Positions 40,645 through 49,291 are shown, counted from the stretch's first letter. The stretch: DNA of 64,000 bases from JAHEJV01 sp964653555 (GCA_964653555.1 CAZZFT010000009.1:1-64000); one strand, 5' to 3'. The notes: a model not told the origin generated them from the sequence alone. Numbers and translations are program-made.

Positions 40645-42530
40645 GATCGCGTTCCTCCCAGCCGCTCGCGGATCGCGCTCTCGATCAAACCGGGCGAAAG
40701 CGGCTCCCCCCTCACCTGCCCCCAGCAGTCGATGTCCACCAGGCAGCGCGCGCGGAGCAGCCAGCCGAGGTTGGAGTAGCGGCGGTTGTCCTCGTCGACC
40801 CACCCGTCTCCGGGGCGGTCGCACCAGTTGTTCTCGGCAGTCATCACCCGTTCGAAGCGCTGCATGGCCGCCCGGATCCCCGGCGCCATCGGCTGCAGGA
40901 AGCGCAGATGCATCGACGACACCCGGTGCCCCTCGGCCCGCACGCGCGCGACGGCCTCCTCGATCGCGCCCTTCGTGGATCCCCAGCCCACGACCAGTAG
41001 GTCGCCCTCCGGGTCCCCGAAGATCGGAGGCGGACGCAGCGTCTTCTGGAACGCGATCAGCTTTTGGCTGCGGTGTCGGATGGCGTCCTCGTTGACGGTC
41101 GGCGCATAGGCGACGTGGCTCTCGCGATCGTGGGCGAGCCCGGTCACCGTGTGCATGCCGCCCGGTCTCCCCGGCACGAAGCGGGGCGCGAGGCCGGTCC
41201 GCTCGTCCCAGTCGTAGGGGGCGGCGCCCTCCGGCACCGGGCTCTGGTCGACGGGAGGGGCCAGCCATGCATCGTCGAGCTTCGGCCGCGGGAAGGGCTG
41301 CTGGGCGGTCGCCAGGCTGGCATCCGAGAGCAGCACCACGACGGTGCGCAGCGTCTCGGCGATCTTGCGCGCGGTGATCACCGAGTGGAAGCAGTCCTCC
41401 ACGTCCGAGGTGGCCATCACGACCTTCGGGGCGTCACCGTGGCTGCCGAAGCACGCGGCGAGCAGATCACCCTGCTCGGCCTTCGTCGGCTGGCCGGTGC
41501 TGGGCCCCCCGCGTTGGACGTTGATCACGACGAGCGGGATCTCGGCCATGACGGCGAGCCCGATGCTCTCCTGCTTGAGCGAATAGCCCGGGCCCGAGGT
41601 GATCGTCACCGCGCAGCGTCCGGCGTAGGAGGCGCCAATCGCGAACGCACAGGCGGCGATCTCGTCCTCTGCCTGGTGCACGATGCCACCCATCCGCTCG
41701 AACGCCTCGCTCAGATAGTGGGAGACCGAGGTGGCGGGCGTGATCGGGTACATGGCGCAGACGTCCATGCCCGACGCCATCACCCCGAGCGCGAGCGCCG
41801 TGTTCCCGTTCACGACCAGACGCGGCTCGCGGATCGGCGCGGCCGAGATCCGGAAGGCGAGATCGAGGTTGGCCCTGGCCCACTCCCAGCCGGCGTCGAG
41901 CAGGCGCTGGTTGGTGGCGATCACCTCCTCGGACTTGCTCGCGAAGGTCGTGGCCACCTGGCGTCGCGCCCGCTCGCGGTCGAGCCCGTAGATCCGGCAC
42001 AGAAGACCCAGCGCGAACATGTTCTTCCCGCGCCGCGGGTCGTCGATGTGCTTGCGACACTCGACCTCGATCGGTACCTCGTAGACACGATGCCCACGCT
42101 CGACCAGCTCGGCGTGCGCCGCGGCGTAGGAATCGGCGATCTCCCGGTTGGCGTGCGTCCGCCACTTGTTCTCGATGAGCACGATGCATCCGGACGCCAA
42201 GTGATCGATCCGCCCGAGCAGCACCTTCTCGTTGAAGCTCACCACCAGATTCGCCGCATCGCCGCCGTTGCGGACGTCGCCGGCGCCGATCCGCACGCGA
42301 ATCCCGCTGGCTCCAGCGATGCTCCGCGCCGGCGGCTGGATCTCCGCCGGAATGATCTCGACGGTCCAGACTCCGTTGCCCATCGCCGCGGCAATCGAGG
42401 CGAACGACTGGCCGCATTTCTGCGCCCCCTCGCCGGAGTCGCTGATGACCTCGAGCACGTGCTCGTCGATCACCTCGGGCGCCTTCCCGCTCGACTTCGC
42501 TCGCGTCCTCGCCATCCGATCCTTGCCCAT
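40641..42530 (-). CDS. korA: 2-oxoacid:ferredoxin oxidoreductase, fused gamma-alpha subunit
   Basis: A 629-residue KorA. The N-terminal part is the gamma domain (GEGAQKCGQSFASIAAAMGN, ENKWRTHANREIADSYAAAH); the rest is the alpha/pyrimidine-binding domain (NGNTALALGVMASGMDVCAM, YPITPATSVSHYLSEAFERM, QAEDEIAACAFAIGASYAGR) and the C-terminal domain II (LLVVGWGSTKGAIEEAVARV). Gamma and alpha fused is the usual form in aerobes and many Deltaproteobacteria. ATG 42530 is 10 bases after the NfnB stop; ATG 42515 is an alternative. Confidence 0.92.
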   Translation of the reverse strand: MGKDRMARTRAKSSGKAPEVIDEHVLEVISDSGEGAQKCGQSFASIAAAMGNGVWTVEIIPAEIQPPARSIAGASGIRVRIGAGDVRNGGDAANLVVSFNEKVLLGRIDHLASGCIVLIENKWRTHANREIADSYAAAHAELVERGHRVYEVPIEVECRKHIDDPRRGKNMFALGLLCRIYGLDRERARRQVATTFASKSEEVIATNQRLLDAGWEWARANLDLAFRISAAPIREPRLVVNGNTALALGVMASGMDVCAMYPITPATSVSHYLSEAFERMGGIVHQAEDEIAACAFAIGASYAGRCAVTITSGPGYSLKQESIGLAVMAEIPLVVINVQRGGPSTGQPTKAEQGDLLAACFGSHGDAPKVVMATSDVEDCFHSVITARKIAETLRTVVVLLSDASLATAQQPFPRPKLDDAWLAPPVDQSPVPEGAAPYDWDERTGLAPRFVPGRPGGMHTVTGLAHDRESHVAYAPTVNEDAIRHRSQKLIAFQKTLRPPPIFGDPEGDLLVVGWGSTKGAIEEAVARVRAEGHRVSSMHLRFLQPMAPGIRAAMQRFERVMTAENNWCDRPGDGWVDEDNRRYSNLGWLLRARCLVDIDCWGQVRGEPLSPGLIESAIRERLGGTRS

Positions 42531-42540
42531 CCTTCCGATC

Positions 42541-44052
42541 TCACGCCACGCGCAGGCGCACGAAGTTGCGCTCCGCCGGGTCGATCCCGAAGCGCCTGCC
42601 CTCACCGTCCGTCATCGCCGGCCGATAGATGCGATTCGTATCGCGAATGCCCAGGTAGGCTTTCATGCTGCGCGCGGCCCGACGGCCCGCGCCCATCGCG
42701 AGGATCACCGTTGCCGCGCCCGTAACGATGTCGCCCCCTGCGTACACGCCGGCGAGCGAGGTTGCGAGGTTCTCGTCGGTGCGGATGTAGCCCCGCTCGT
42801 CGAGCTCGAGCTTCGATGTCTGGCCCAGGACCGGGTTCGCGTTGGTGCCGATCGCGTAGACGACCGTCTGCACCTCGACCTCGTACTCACTGCCCTCGAT
42901 CGGGACCGGACGCCGTCGCCCCGACTCGTCGGGATCGCCGAGCTCCGTCCGCTGGCAGCGGACCGCGCGCACCACCCCCTCCTCGTCGCCCAGGATCTCC
43001 ACGGGGGTGGTGAGCCAGTGGAAGTCGATGCCCTCCTCCTCCGCGTGGTGGAGCTCCTCCTCCCGCGCCGGGCTCTCGTCGCGGCTGCGCCGGTAGAGGC
43101 AGCTCACCCGCTGCGCACCGGAGCGGAGCGCCACCCGCATCGCGTCCATCGCGGTGTTGCCCGCCCCGATCACCGCGACGTGGGCGCCGAGCTCGAGGGG
43201 CGTGTCGTACTTCGGGAACTCAGTGGCTCCCATCAGATTGCAGCGGGTCAGGAGCTCATTGGCCGAGAGCACGCCGTGAAGCGACTCGCCCGAGATGCCC
43301 ATGAAGCTCGGATAGCCGGCCCCACTCGCGATGAACAGCGCGTCGAAGCCGAGCTCTCCGAGCAGCTGATCGAGGGTGAACAGCCGCCCGATCAGCGTGT
43401 TGCACTCGATCCGCACACCGAGCCGCTTCAGGTTGTCGATCTCCGCGTCGATCACGGCGTTCGGCAGCCGGAACTCGGGAATCCCGTAGCGGAGCACACC
43501 GCCCGGCGCGTGCAGAGCCTCGAAGATCGTGACCTCGCAGCCGGCCTTCGCCATGTCGGCGGCGCAGGCCATCCCGGCGGGACCCGAGCCCACGATGCCG
43601 ACCTTGAAGCCGGTGGAGGCGATGTAGGGGCGGCTGCTCCACCCCTCGGCGATCGCCAGGTCGCCGACCCAGCGCTCCAGCCGACCGATCGCCACCGGCT
43701 CCAGCGTGTCGCCGACCGTGCAGACGCCCTCGCACTGGTCCTCCTGCGGACACACGCGTCCACAGACCGCGGGGAGGAGGTTCGCGTCACACAGCACGTC
43801 GTAGGCGCCGCGGAAGTCCTTCTCGTTGATCCGCCCGATGAAGCCCGGAATGTCGATCGCCACCGGACAGGCGTCGACGCAGGTAGGGTGCTCGCAGAGC
43901 AGGCAGCGCTGGGACTCGATCAGCGCGTCCTCCGGGCGGTAGCCGAGCGCCACCTCCTCGAAGTTGTGCACCCGCTCCGCCGCCGGCTGCTCGGGAATCG
44001 GCGTACGCTGCTGGGGAATGGTGCGGATGGTCCTCTTCTTCGGTCTCGCCAT
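42541..44052 (-). CDS. nfnB: NfnB/GltA-like NADPH-dependent oxidoreductase, large subunit
   Basis: A 503-residue flavoprotein of the glutamate-synthase small-subunit/NfnB type. The N-terminal Cys pairs CLLCEHPTCVDACPVAID and CGRVCPQEDQCEGVC bind 4Fe-4S clusters. Two Rossmann motifs follow, VGIVGSGPAGMACAADMAKA for FAD and VAVIGAGNTAMDAMRVALRS for NAD(P), and GVYAGGDIVTGAATVILAMG closes the FAD site. With NfnA it makes a bifurcating transhydrogenase linking NADH, NADPH and ferredoxin, which suits the neighbouring ferredoxin-reducing KorAB. It lies 12 bases downstream of nfnA. Confidence 0.9.
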   Translation of the reverse strand: MARPKKRTIRTIPQQRTPIPEQPAAERVHNFEEVALGYRPEDALIESQRCLLCEHPTCVDACPVAIDIPGFIGRINEKDFRGAYDVLCDANLLPAVCGRVCPQEDQCEGVCTVGDTLEPVAIGRLERWVGDLAIAEGWSSRPYIASTGFKVGIVGSGPAGMACAADMAKAGCEVTIFEALHAPGGVLRYGIPEFRLPNAVIDAEIDNLKRLGVRIECNTLIGRLFTLDQLLGELGFDALFIASGAGYPSFMGISGESLHGVLSANELLTRCNLMGATEFPKYDTPLELGAHVAVIGAGNTAMDAMRVALRSGAQRVSCLYRRSRDESPAREEELHHAEEEGIDFHWLTTPVEILGDEEGVVRAVRCQRTELGDPDESGRRRPVPIEGSEYEVEVQTVVYAIGTNANPVLGQTSKLELDERGYIRTDENLATSLAGVYAGGDIVTGAATVILAMGAGRRAARSMKAYLGIRDTNRIYRPAMTDGEGRRFGIDPAERNFVRLRVA

Positions 44053-44064
44053 GAGCTCCCGGCG

Positions 44065-45177
44065 TCAGCCTCCCGCCGCCTCCCCTTCCTTCTCTGCGCT
44101 CCAGACCTCGAGAGCCCGCTGCTCTTGAGGCCTGAAGCGACGGAGCCGGCTCATCAGATCGTCGAAGTCGACCTGGTGGCCGTCGAACTCCGGACCGTCC
44201 ACGCAGGCGAAGCGCACCCGGTCTCCGACGCGCACCCGGCAGCCGCCGCACATTCCGGTGCCATCCACCATGATGGGATTGAGGCTCACCGTCGTCGGAA
44301 CGCCGCGGATCCGGGTGGTCTCCGCGCAGGCCCGCATCATGACGGGCGGCCCGATCGCGACCACTCGATCGACGTCTCCATGTGCCTCCAGGGCCGCTTC
44401 GACGCCCTTCGTCACGAGCCCGCGGATGCCCACCGAGCCGTCGTCGGTGCAGACGATCAACTCGTCGCTGTACTTCGAGAGCTTCTCCTCCCAGAACATC
44501 AATTCGCGGCTCTTGAAGCCGACCACGCCGATCGTGTAGGCGCCCCTCTGCTTGAAGGCACGCAGCTGCGGAAAGATCGCCGCGATTCCGAGGCCCCCGC
44601 CCACGCAGACCACCTTCGAGATCCCGTCGATCTCGCTCGGGATGCCGAGGGGGCCCACCACGCTGTACAGGCGCGTGCCCGCCCGGCAGCGCCGCTGGAT
44701 CTCGCGGGTGGTCTTGCCGACCGCCTGGACGACCAGCGTGATGGTCCCGGCCTCGCGATCGAAGTCGGCGATGGTCAGGGGAATGCGCTCCCCGTGCTCG
44801 TGGGAGATCACCACCACGAATTGTCCCGGCGCCGCGGCGCGCGCCAGCCAGGGGTGGTGGATCTCGAGCAGGTAGGTGACGTCCGAGAAGTCGTCTCGGC
44901 GCACGACCTCGAAGCCGTCGGCGCAGGTGGGCGCCGCGCGCGCGGCCGGGTAGGTCCGGCAGGCCTCCTCCTGCTGCGCGCGTGCCGCGTCGATGCGCTC
45001 GCGGAACTCGGCGACCACGGGCCAGCGCGCCTGCCTCGCCTCCTCGAGGCTCCGGAGGCGGAGCGAGCGGCGAAGGTCGTGGCCGAGCGCGCTACGAAGG
45101 CTCGCCGGGACGGCGACCTTCACCCACCAGTTGCCGTTGCGCTGGAAGAGGTAGCGTCTGTCGCTCGTCGTTCCCAC
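44065..45177 (-). CDS. nfnA: NfnA-like ferredoxin-NADP reductase subunit, fused to an integrase N-terminal fragment
   Basis: The last 280 residues are a typical NfnA/sulfide-dehydrogenase alpha subunit: FEVVRRDDFSDVTYLLEIHH, the FAD motif GERIPLTIADFDR, CVGGGLGIAAIFPQLRAFKQ for NAD(H), and the 2Fe-2S Cys set MCGGCRVRVGDRVRFACVDG. The first roughly 75 residues (ERYLFQRNGNWWVKVAVPAS-like) belong to an unrelated tyrosine recombinase and read in frame into it. GTG 45177 gives the chimera (370 aa); GTG 44904 would give NfnA alone (279 aa), just 3 codons inside the family start. Start choice is open. Confidence 0.75.
   Translation of the reverse strand: MGTTSDRRYLFQRNGNWWVKVAVPASLRSALGHDLRRSLRLRSLEEARQARWPVVAEFRERIDAARAQQEEACRTYPAARAAPTCADGFEVVRRDDFSDVTYLLEIHHPWLARAAAPGQFVVVISHEHGERIPLTIADFDREAGTITLVVQAVGKTTREIQRRCRAGTRLYSVVGPLGIPSEIDGISKVVCVGGGLGIAAIFPQLRAFKQRGAYTIGVVGFKSRELMFWEEKLSKYSDELIVCTDDGSVGIRGLVTKGVEAALEAHGDVDRVVAIGPPVMMRACAETTRIRGVPTTVSLNPIMVDGTGMCGGCRVRVGDRVRFACVDGPEFDGHQVDFDDLMSRLRRFRPQEQRALEVWSAEKEGEAAGG
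44955..45177 (-). mobile_element. Tyrosine recombinase (DUF6538-type) N-terminal remnant
   Basis: The stretch RRYLFQRNGNWWVKVAVPAS, then LRSALGHDLRRSLRLRSLEE and ARQARWPVVAEFRERIDAAR, has the pattern of DUF6538 domains at the N-termini of phage-type tyrosine integrases (YLxxRxxxWWxRxxVPxxLR...RSLxTxxxxEAR). The SAM-like and catalytic domains are missing; the frame passes straight into nfnA. It suggests a deletion that replaced the promoter and start of nfnA with the integrase start. Confidence 0.7.
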
Positions 45178-45565
45178 TCCACTCGCCCTCCCCGCTCCTC
45201 CTGGGCCTGCGTGTACCTTTCGACCGAGGCCGGCTCGCGCGCCTGTACCTTTCCCGTTGCAACCCCTGTACCCGCGGCATCGGCCACACGACCCCGCGAC
45301 CCGGCTCCGGACGGTGTCGATGCCCCAATCGAGGGCCTCGATGCCCCACCCCTCGGCCCGGGCGAGGCGGAGTGCCACAGGAGCGCGGGAGCCCGCGATC
45401 AGCCGGCCTCGCTCCAGGTTAGTTCCGCGCGACGGTGTTCCGCAGGTGCAGTCGAGCAGACGCCAAGATCGGCGTGGGTTCATGTGGTTCCCTCCACGAG
45501 GTTGCCGATTGACTTCGATGCAACGCGTCGAAGCAAATCGGGAACTACATCGGGAGGTCAGCGGT
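45178..45565. other. Non-coding leader region upstream of the nfn-kor operon
   Basis: About 390 bases with no credible gene. It holds three TGTACC-type short direct repeats (TGTACCTTTC at about 45213 and 45244, TGTACCCGC at about 45267), a TCGATGCCCCA direct repeat (about 45317 and 45339), and a CTTCGA...TCGAAG inverted repeat near 45513-45533 just upstream of the small exported ORF. These may be operators for the integrase remnant's promoter, now driving the redox operon; none is proven. Confidence 0.45.
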
Positions 45566-45652
45566 ATGAAAAATGGCCTCTGGAGTAGTGTGATCGCGGC
45601 GTGCCTGGTGATGTGTTCCTTGCCAGCGATTGCCCAGAACAGTCAAACGTAA
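45566..45652 (+). pseudogene. Truncated exported protein: signal peptide only
   Basis: A 28-codon ORF with a strong GGAGG at 45554, ATG 45566, and a perfect signal peptide (MKNGLWSSVIAACLVMCSLP followed by AIAQ). The mature protein has only a few residues (NSQT) before a TAA, 28 bases before the inverted dispersed repeat (copy 3). It looks like a secreted-protein gene cut off just after its leader. Confidence 0.55.
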
Positions 45653-45679
45653 AAACGCCAGATACCCGCTGCGGGGTTT

Positions 45680-45749
45680 CGCCGCGGGTTCAGTTGACGT
45701 GATGCCACGTCTCGGCCCCGGCGAGAATCCGGCTTGTACTGCCTATCCT
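45680..45749 (-). repeat. Dispersed repeat, copy 3 (inverted)
   Basis: On the minus strand from 45749: AGGATAGGCAGT, ACAAGC, GGATTCTCGCCGGGGCCGAG, an ACGTG-GCAT-CACGT hairpin, GTCAACTG and a CCCGCGGCG tail. It matches copies 2, 4 and 5 at the end motif, at TAYAAGC, at GGATTCxCGCC, at GGGCCGAG and at GTCAAC, but the inner stem differs. It follows a truncated exported gene on its inner side and leads to an unassigned 130-base stretch on its AGGATAGG side. Confidence 0.75.
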
Positions 45750-45880
45750 AGAACCGCGCGCAGCTTCCACCAGTCCTGCATGCGCGGGGGCTACTACCAG
45801 TTCGGTGGGCCGACTGCTACGGCGCGTGTGCTCGATCGCTCGCTCGAAGCTCCCGTACCCGCAGGGTGTTCTTGACCTGG

Positions 45881-45917
45881 GTTGACCATCGGTGTTACAC
45901 GGAAACGCGTGGTCAAC
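45881..45917. promoter_or_regulatory. Inverted repeat upstream of the lipoprotein gene
   Basis: GTTGACCA (45881-45888) and TGGTCAAC (45910-45917) are perfect 8-base inverted repeats 21 bases apart, about 25 bases before the start of the lipoprotein gene, with a nested GTGTTACAC palindrome between. The left half contains TTGACC, a possible -35. It may be an operator overlapping the promoter. Confidence 0.5.
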
Positions 45918-45943
45918 ACCGTCGTGACCCGAGGAGGTTTCCC

Positions 45944-46651
45944 ATGCGCGTTCAGATCACCGCCCTTCTCATGCTCCTCTCGATGGCGTGCGCATCGCCG
46001 CCCCCGCCTCCGGAGAGCCCGGACCTCTCGGTGATCGGAGCTCGCGTTCGGATCACGCGGGCCGTGCTGGGTCCGCAGCGTACCGACTATGCCTACTTCG
46101 TGCGCCTCGAGGAAGCCGGCGAGCTCCCTTTCGCGGGAGAACTCATCCGGTCGAACTTCGCGAAGGACGGATACGCGTTCCTGTTCAATGCACCTCCCGG
46201 CCGTTATGCGGTGATCTCCGCCGGCTACTTCGTCGAGACCGAGGGAAGTGCCATGACATCGGTCGGAGGCGGAATCAGCGTCGGCCCGGGGCTGTCCCTC
46301 CACAGCACGATCAACATCTACCTGCCCGAGACTTCGATCGAGAAGACGACCGTCTCCGTGGAAAGTGGTGAATGGGCCTTCCTGGGCGACGTCGTCCTCG
46401 ATCGTGTGGACTGGGAGCAGGCCGACGAGGCGCAACGGCGCTACTCCGAGCGGCTGGTTCCGGGATACCAGGACATGAACATCCTGGAGAAGGCGTTCAA
46501 GGTGGGACGTCACGACCCCGGAACGGAGCGTTCCCTCGACCGGAGCGACGCGGGTCTGGCGAGCTTCATGGAGACCTCGCGCGAGATCGCGGGCGAGGAG
46601 TGGGCGCACACGCTTCGGAGTCCGGTGGCGGCGGCGCCTTCCGAGGACTGA
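45944..46651 (+). CDS. Putative lipoprotein
   Basis: 235 residues. A lipobox LSMAC ends the signal peptide (MRVQITALLMLLSMACASPP), so it is probably a lipid-anchored periplasmic or outer-membrane protein. The mature part has a beta-rich section (DYAYFVRLEEAGELPFAGEL, PPGRYAVISAGYF, SLHSTINIYLPE) like carboxypeptidase-regulatory or DUF4397-type folds, then a charged helical tail. I do not recognise a named family. ATG 45944 follows GAGGAGG. Confidence 0.75.
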   Translation: MRVQITALLMLLSMACASPPPPPESPDLSVIGARVRITRAVLGPQRTDYAYFVRLEEAGELPFAGELIRSNFAKDGYAFLFNAPPGRYAVISAGYFVETEGSAMTSVGGGISVGPGLSLHSTINIYLPETSIEKTTVSVESGEWAFLGDVVLDRVDWEQADEAQRRYSERLVPGYQDMNILEKAFKVGRHDPGTERSLDRSDAGLASFMETSREIAGEEWAHTLRSPVAAAPSED

Positions 46652-46659
46652 GCCGCTAC

Positions 46660-47035
46660 CTGCGTTTCACCCCGCATGGGGCGCCGCGGGCCCGGCGCGC
46701 CGATGCCGCTGTACCAGTAGCGGTTCTGAAGGCCGCGGCTCTCGAGCTCCGAGACCGGAAGCAGATCGAAGAGCTCGTAGCTCTTCGTCACGGTCAGGCT
46801 GGGATCCCGCTCGATCGTCAGCGTGCCGAACGGCAGCTCGTGGATCGGGGGCGCCTGGAGGCCGACCGTGCCCTCCTTCGTGCGCGCGAGGGCCAGCACC
46901 AGGGCGCGGTTGTAGAGGTCGGCAGCGACGTACTGGTGCGCGTCGAAGATGCCGCTCGGCTGGCGGCCGTCCTCCGCGAACAGGAACGAAGCCTTGTCGA
47001 ATCGATTGCCGGCCCGAAGTTGGGCGTGGCCGCAG
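46660..47035 (-). pseudogene. Unassigned gene fragment
   Basis: A protein-like frame (NRFDKASFLFAEDGRQPSGI, HQYVAADLYNRALVLALART, PFGTLTIERDPSLTVTKSYE, LFDLLPVSELESRGLQNRYW, YSGIGAPGP) has no start near its left part and no stop before running antisense into the lipoprotein gene. Both ends look lost. The family is not recognised. It follows the outer-membrane protein gene by about 15 bases on the same strand. Confidence 0.4.
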
Positions 47036-47049
47036 ATCCCGTCGAGCGT

Positions 47050-47646
47050 TCAGAAGCGGTACTGTAGGCCCGCTGTCCCCGACACGTAGTCGAGGTATTT
47101 CACGGAGCCGGTCGGCAACACGTACGAGGCCCCGACGGTCACGGTGATGTTCTTCGTGATGTAGACGTCGACCCCGGCGCCGAAGCGAGCGGCGAAGCCC
47201 GTCGCATCTGCGGAGGTTCCGAGCCCCAGAGAGTCGTTGAAATCTGCCCCGAGGACGCCCGCGCCGGCGAGCAGAAAGACCTGTCCATTCCTCCAATGCG
47301 GCAGGAATAGCTTGGCGTCGGCGGTCAAGCTCCAGACCTTGATATCGCCGATCTTTACAGGTCCTTCGACTTTGAATTTGGCCAGCCATTCGAAGTCCGC
47401 TTCCACGCCGAGGAGCGGATGGAATCGATAGCCCGCTCTCGCCTGCAATCCCGGGCTCAGATTGGTGTCGGTATTGACACCCGTTTCATCTTTGATCTCA
47501 TCATCCAGCCTCACCATACCGGCCAGGGCGGCCGCGAACCCGATGTACGGACCTGAACGATCGACGTAGCCATAGGGATTCCCGGCTGCGGCAGGCGATG
47601 GAACTGCAAGTGTCAACAAAGAAAAGATCAGTGCGAAACGAATCAT
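47050..47646 (-). CDS. Outer-membrane beta-barrel protein (OmpA-like/OmpW-like, 198 aa)
   Basis: A signal peptide (MIRFALIFSLLTLAVPSPAA) is followed by alternating strands: PYIGFAAALAGMVRLDD, PGLQARAGYRFHPLLGVEAD, NITVTVGASYVLPTGSVKYL and a final aromatic VSGTAGLQYRF ending in Phe, the outer-membrane insertion signal. This fits an 8-stranded OmpA-like porin barrel. ATG 47646 has GGGGGAA just upstream. The region has lower GC than its neighbours. Confidence 0.85.
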   Translation of the reverse strand: MIRFALIFSLLTLAVPSPAAAGNPYGYVDRSGPYIGFAAALAGMVRLDDEIKDETGVNTDTNLSPGLQARAGYRFHPLLGVEADFEWLAKFKVEGPVKIGDIKVWSLTADAKLFLPHWRNGQVFLLAGAGVLGADFNDSLGLGTSADATGFAARFGAGVDVYITKNITVTVGASYVLPTGSVKYLDYVSGTAGLQYRF

Positions 47647-47669
47647 GCGTTCCCCCAAGAAGTGGCTAG

Positions 47670-48641
47670 TCACCCTGTCCCTGCGCGCCTTCGCTGTACT
47701 CCGATGCCGATCAGCCCCGCCGCGACGAGGAGGCCCGTACCGGGCTCGGGGACGCTGGCGACGCGAAAACCCACCCAGTTGAACTCGTTCGATGGGTCGC
47801 CGGCGAACCGGCTCGTCACTCCGAGGCTGATCGGGCTGCCGTAGGTCTGGAACCCCCCGCCCCGCAGGCCACGGTCCGAGCCGATGATGATGGCCTCGGT
47901 CCACTCCCAGATATTCCCGCCCTGGTCGAAGGTGCCGTAGGGGCTCGCCGAGCCCGTGTAGCTGCCCACGTCGGTCAGGTCACCGACCGCGTTGAGGCAG
48001 TTGGCGGTGTTCGCCGTCGCCCCCGGCGCGGCGCACACGGTCTGCGTGTCCGTCCCGGCGGGATAGTCGAAGTAGCTCGTGGTCAGCGCGTCGTAGTACG
48101 CTGCCTTGTACCACTCGTCCTCGCTCGTGAGGAAGATGTTGGCGCCGGCGTTGCGCGTCACTGTCAGGCCGTTGCTCGGGGCCGCGGTCCCGCCGAGCAG
48201 CGTGTAGGCCCCCGTCTCCGTGTCCCCGCTCCCCTGGCCGTTGTGCAGCCAGTTCGCGAAGCGCAGGCTGTCGAAGAACGACACGTAGTTCACCGGCTTG
48301 TTCTCGCGGCCGCCGATGGCGCTGTACGTGAAGCTCCCCGAAGTGCCGCTGCGCGTGATGCCGCCGAAGCCCGAGCCCATGCCCGTGTTGTAGAGGCCCA
48401 GCGGGTCCGCGGCGGCCTTCGCGTTCAGGAACTCGGCATACTGGGCGTTCGTAACCTCATACTTCGAGATCTGATACACGTGGCCAACGGCACCGAAGCA
48501 GCCCAGCGCCCCTTGTACATCACAGGCGTTGCCCGGGTTGCCCACGGTGACCCAGTCGATCGCGACGGCCGAGGCCGCGTTGGGATCGATCAACAGCAAG
48601 AGAGCCAACAGCACGGAGTAGCGCGAAAGCAGGGCGGTCAT
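47670..48641 (-). CDS. Exported SUMF1/FGE-like domain protein with PEP-CTERM tail
   Basis: 323 residues. A signal peptide (YSVLLALLLLIDPNAASA) leads into a formylglycine-generating-enzyme-like fold: YQISKYEVTNAQYAEFLNAK, NKPVNYVSFFDSLRFANWLH, FLTSEDEWYKAAYYD and a FDQGGNIWEWTE turn with RGLRGGGF. The tail VPEPGTGLLVAAGLIGIGVQ RRR-type is a PEP-CTERM signal. The catalytic Cys of true FGE is not seen, so a structural or binding role is more likely. Confidence 0.85.
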   Translation of the reverse strand: MTALLSRYSVLLALLLLIDPNAASAVAIDWVTVGNPGNACDVQGALGCFGAVGHVYQISKYEVTNAQYAEFLNAKAAADPLGLYNTGMGSGFGGITRSGTSGSFTYSAIGGRENKPVNYVSFFDSLRFANWLHNGQGSGDTETGAYTLLGGTAAPSNGLTVTRNAGANIFLTSEDEWYKAAYYDALTTSYFDYPAGTDTQTVCAAPGATANTANCLNAVGDLTDVGSYTGSASPYGTFDQGGNIWEWTEAIIIGSDRGLRGGGFQTYGSPISLGVTSRFAGDPSNEFNWVGFRVASVPEPGTGLLVAAGLIGIGVQRRRAGTG

Positions 48642-49291
48642 TGCCGTCTCCTCCCCGGTATCGTGCGTCCAGCCTACACCCGCTTGAGATACTGCTGGGA
48701 GGCACCAATCCAGTTCCAGAGCCCGCGGGGGGGCTAAGGTGACGATCCTCGACGCCATGGCCGACGTGGCTCTGTTTGGCCGCTGGTTCCAGGCCCCGAC
48801 GAATAACCACGCCTTGAGCGCCAGAGTCCAGAGCGCATCATTTGATCCCTCCGATCCTTTCTTTGTCGGTGCTGCATATCGCGTGCCATGCGAGTGGAGA
48901 CTTTCCAACACAGCTCAATGGCTTTGGCGCGACATAGCGCCCCAACGGCCAAATTCGTGCGGCCAAACGCCCGCCGTGATTCTCGTCGAGGGTGAGCGGA
49001 TCGCGGCGATGAACCCCGCCATCGTCCCGAAGAGGGCAGCAGGGTGACGCCGCCCAGGTCGATCTCGCGGCCCGGGTCCCCGGTCTGGCCGGGTGGGCTG
49101 CGGTCGGCCTGGCCCTGGCGGCGGGACGGGCGCGGGGGGCGGTCCGGCCCCGTTGAGGCGCCCGGCGGCATCCGGTTCGCCGGCTCAGCCGACGGAGTCG
49201 TCGGAGGCGCTCGGGAATCGGGCTCGATCCCGCTTGACCTCGAGGTCCTCCCGTGTTCCTCTTGGAAGTGTCACCTCACGAGAGGATCCGG
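48642..49291. other. Intergenic stretch without a supported gene
   Basis: About 650 bases. The left half is less GC-rich than the surroundings. A 102-codon plus-strand frame from 48739 (MTILDAMADVALFGRWFQAP) starts like a phage terminase large subunit but quickly loses likeness and no partner phage genes follow, so I do not call it. No repeat copy or transposase remnant is seen here. Confidence 0.4.

Noticed and set aside
45205..45350. TGTACC and TCGATGCCCCA repeats as a CRISPR-like array or iterons
   Set aside because: Only two or three short units with irregular spacing; not an array.
42232..45588. 1118-codon plus-strand frame antisense to the redox operon
   Set aside because: Shadow of the strongly coding minus strand; the product has no recognisable domain and mirrors codon bias.
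48739..49047. Plus-strand ORF starting MTILDAMADVALFGRWFQAP, like a phage terminase large subunit
   Set aside because: Likeness is limited to about 20 residues, the frame then loses it, and no other phage genes are nearby.
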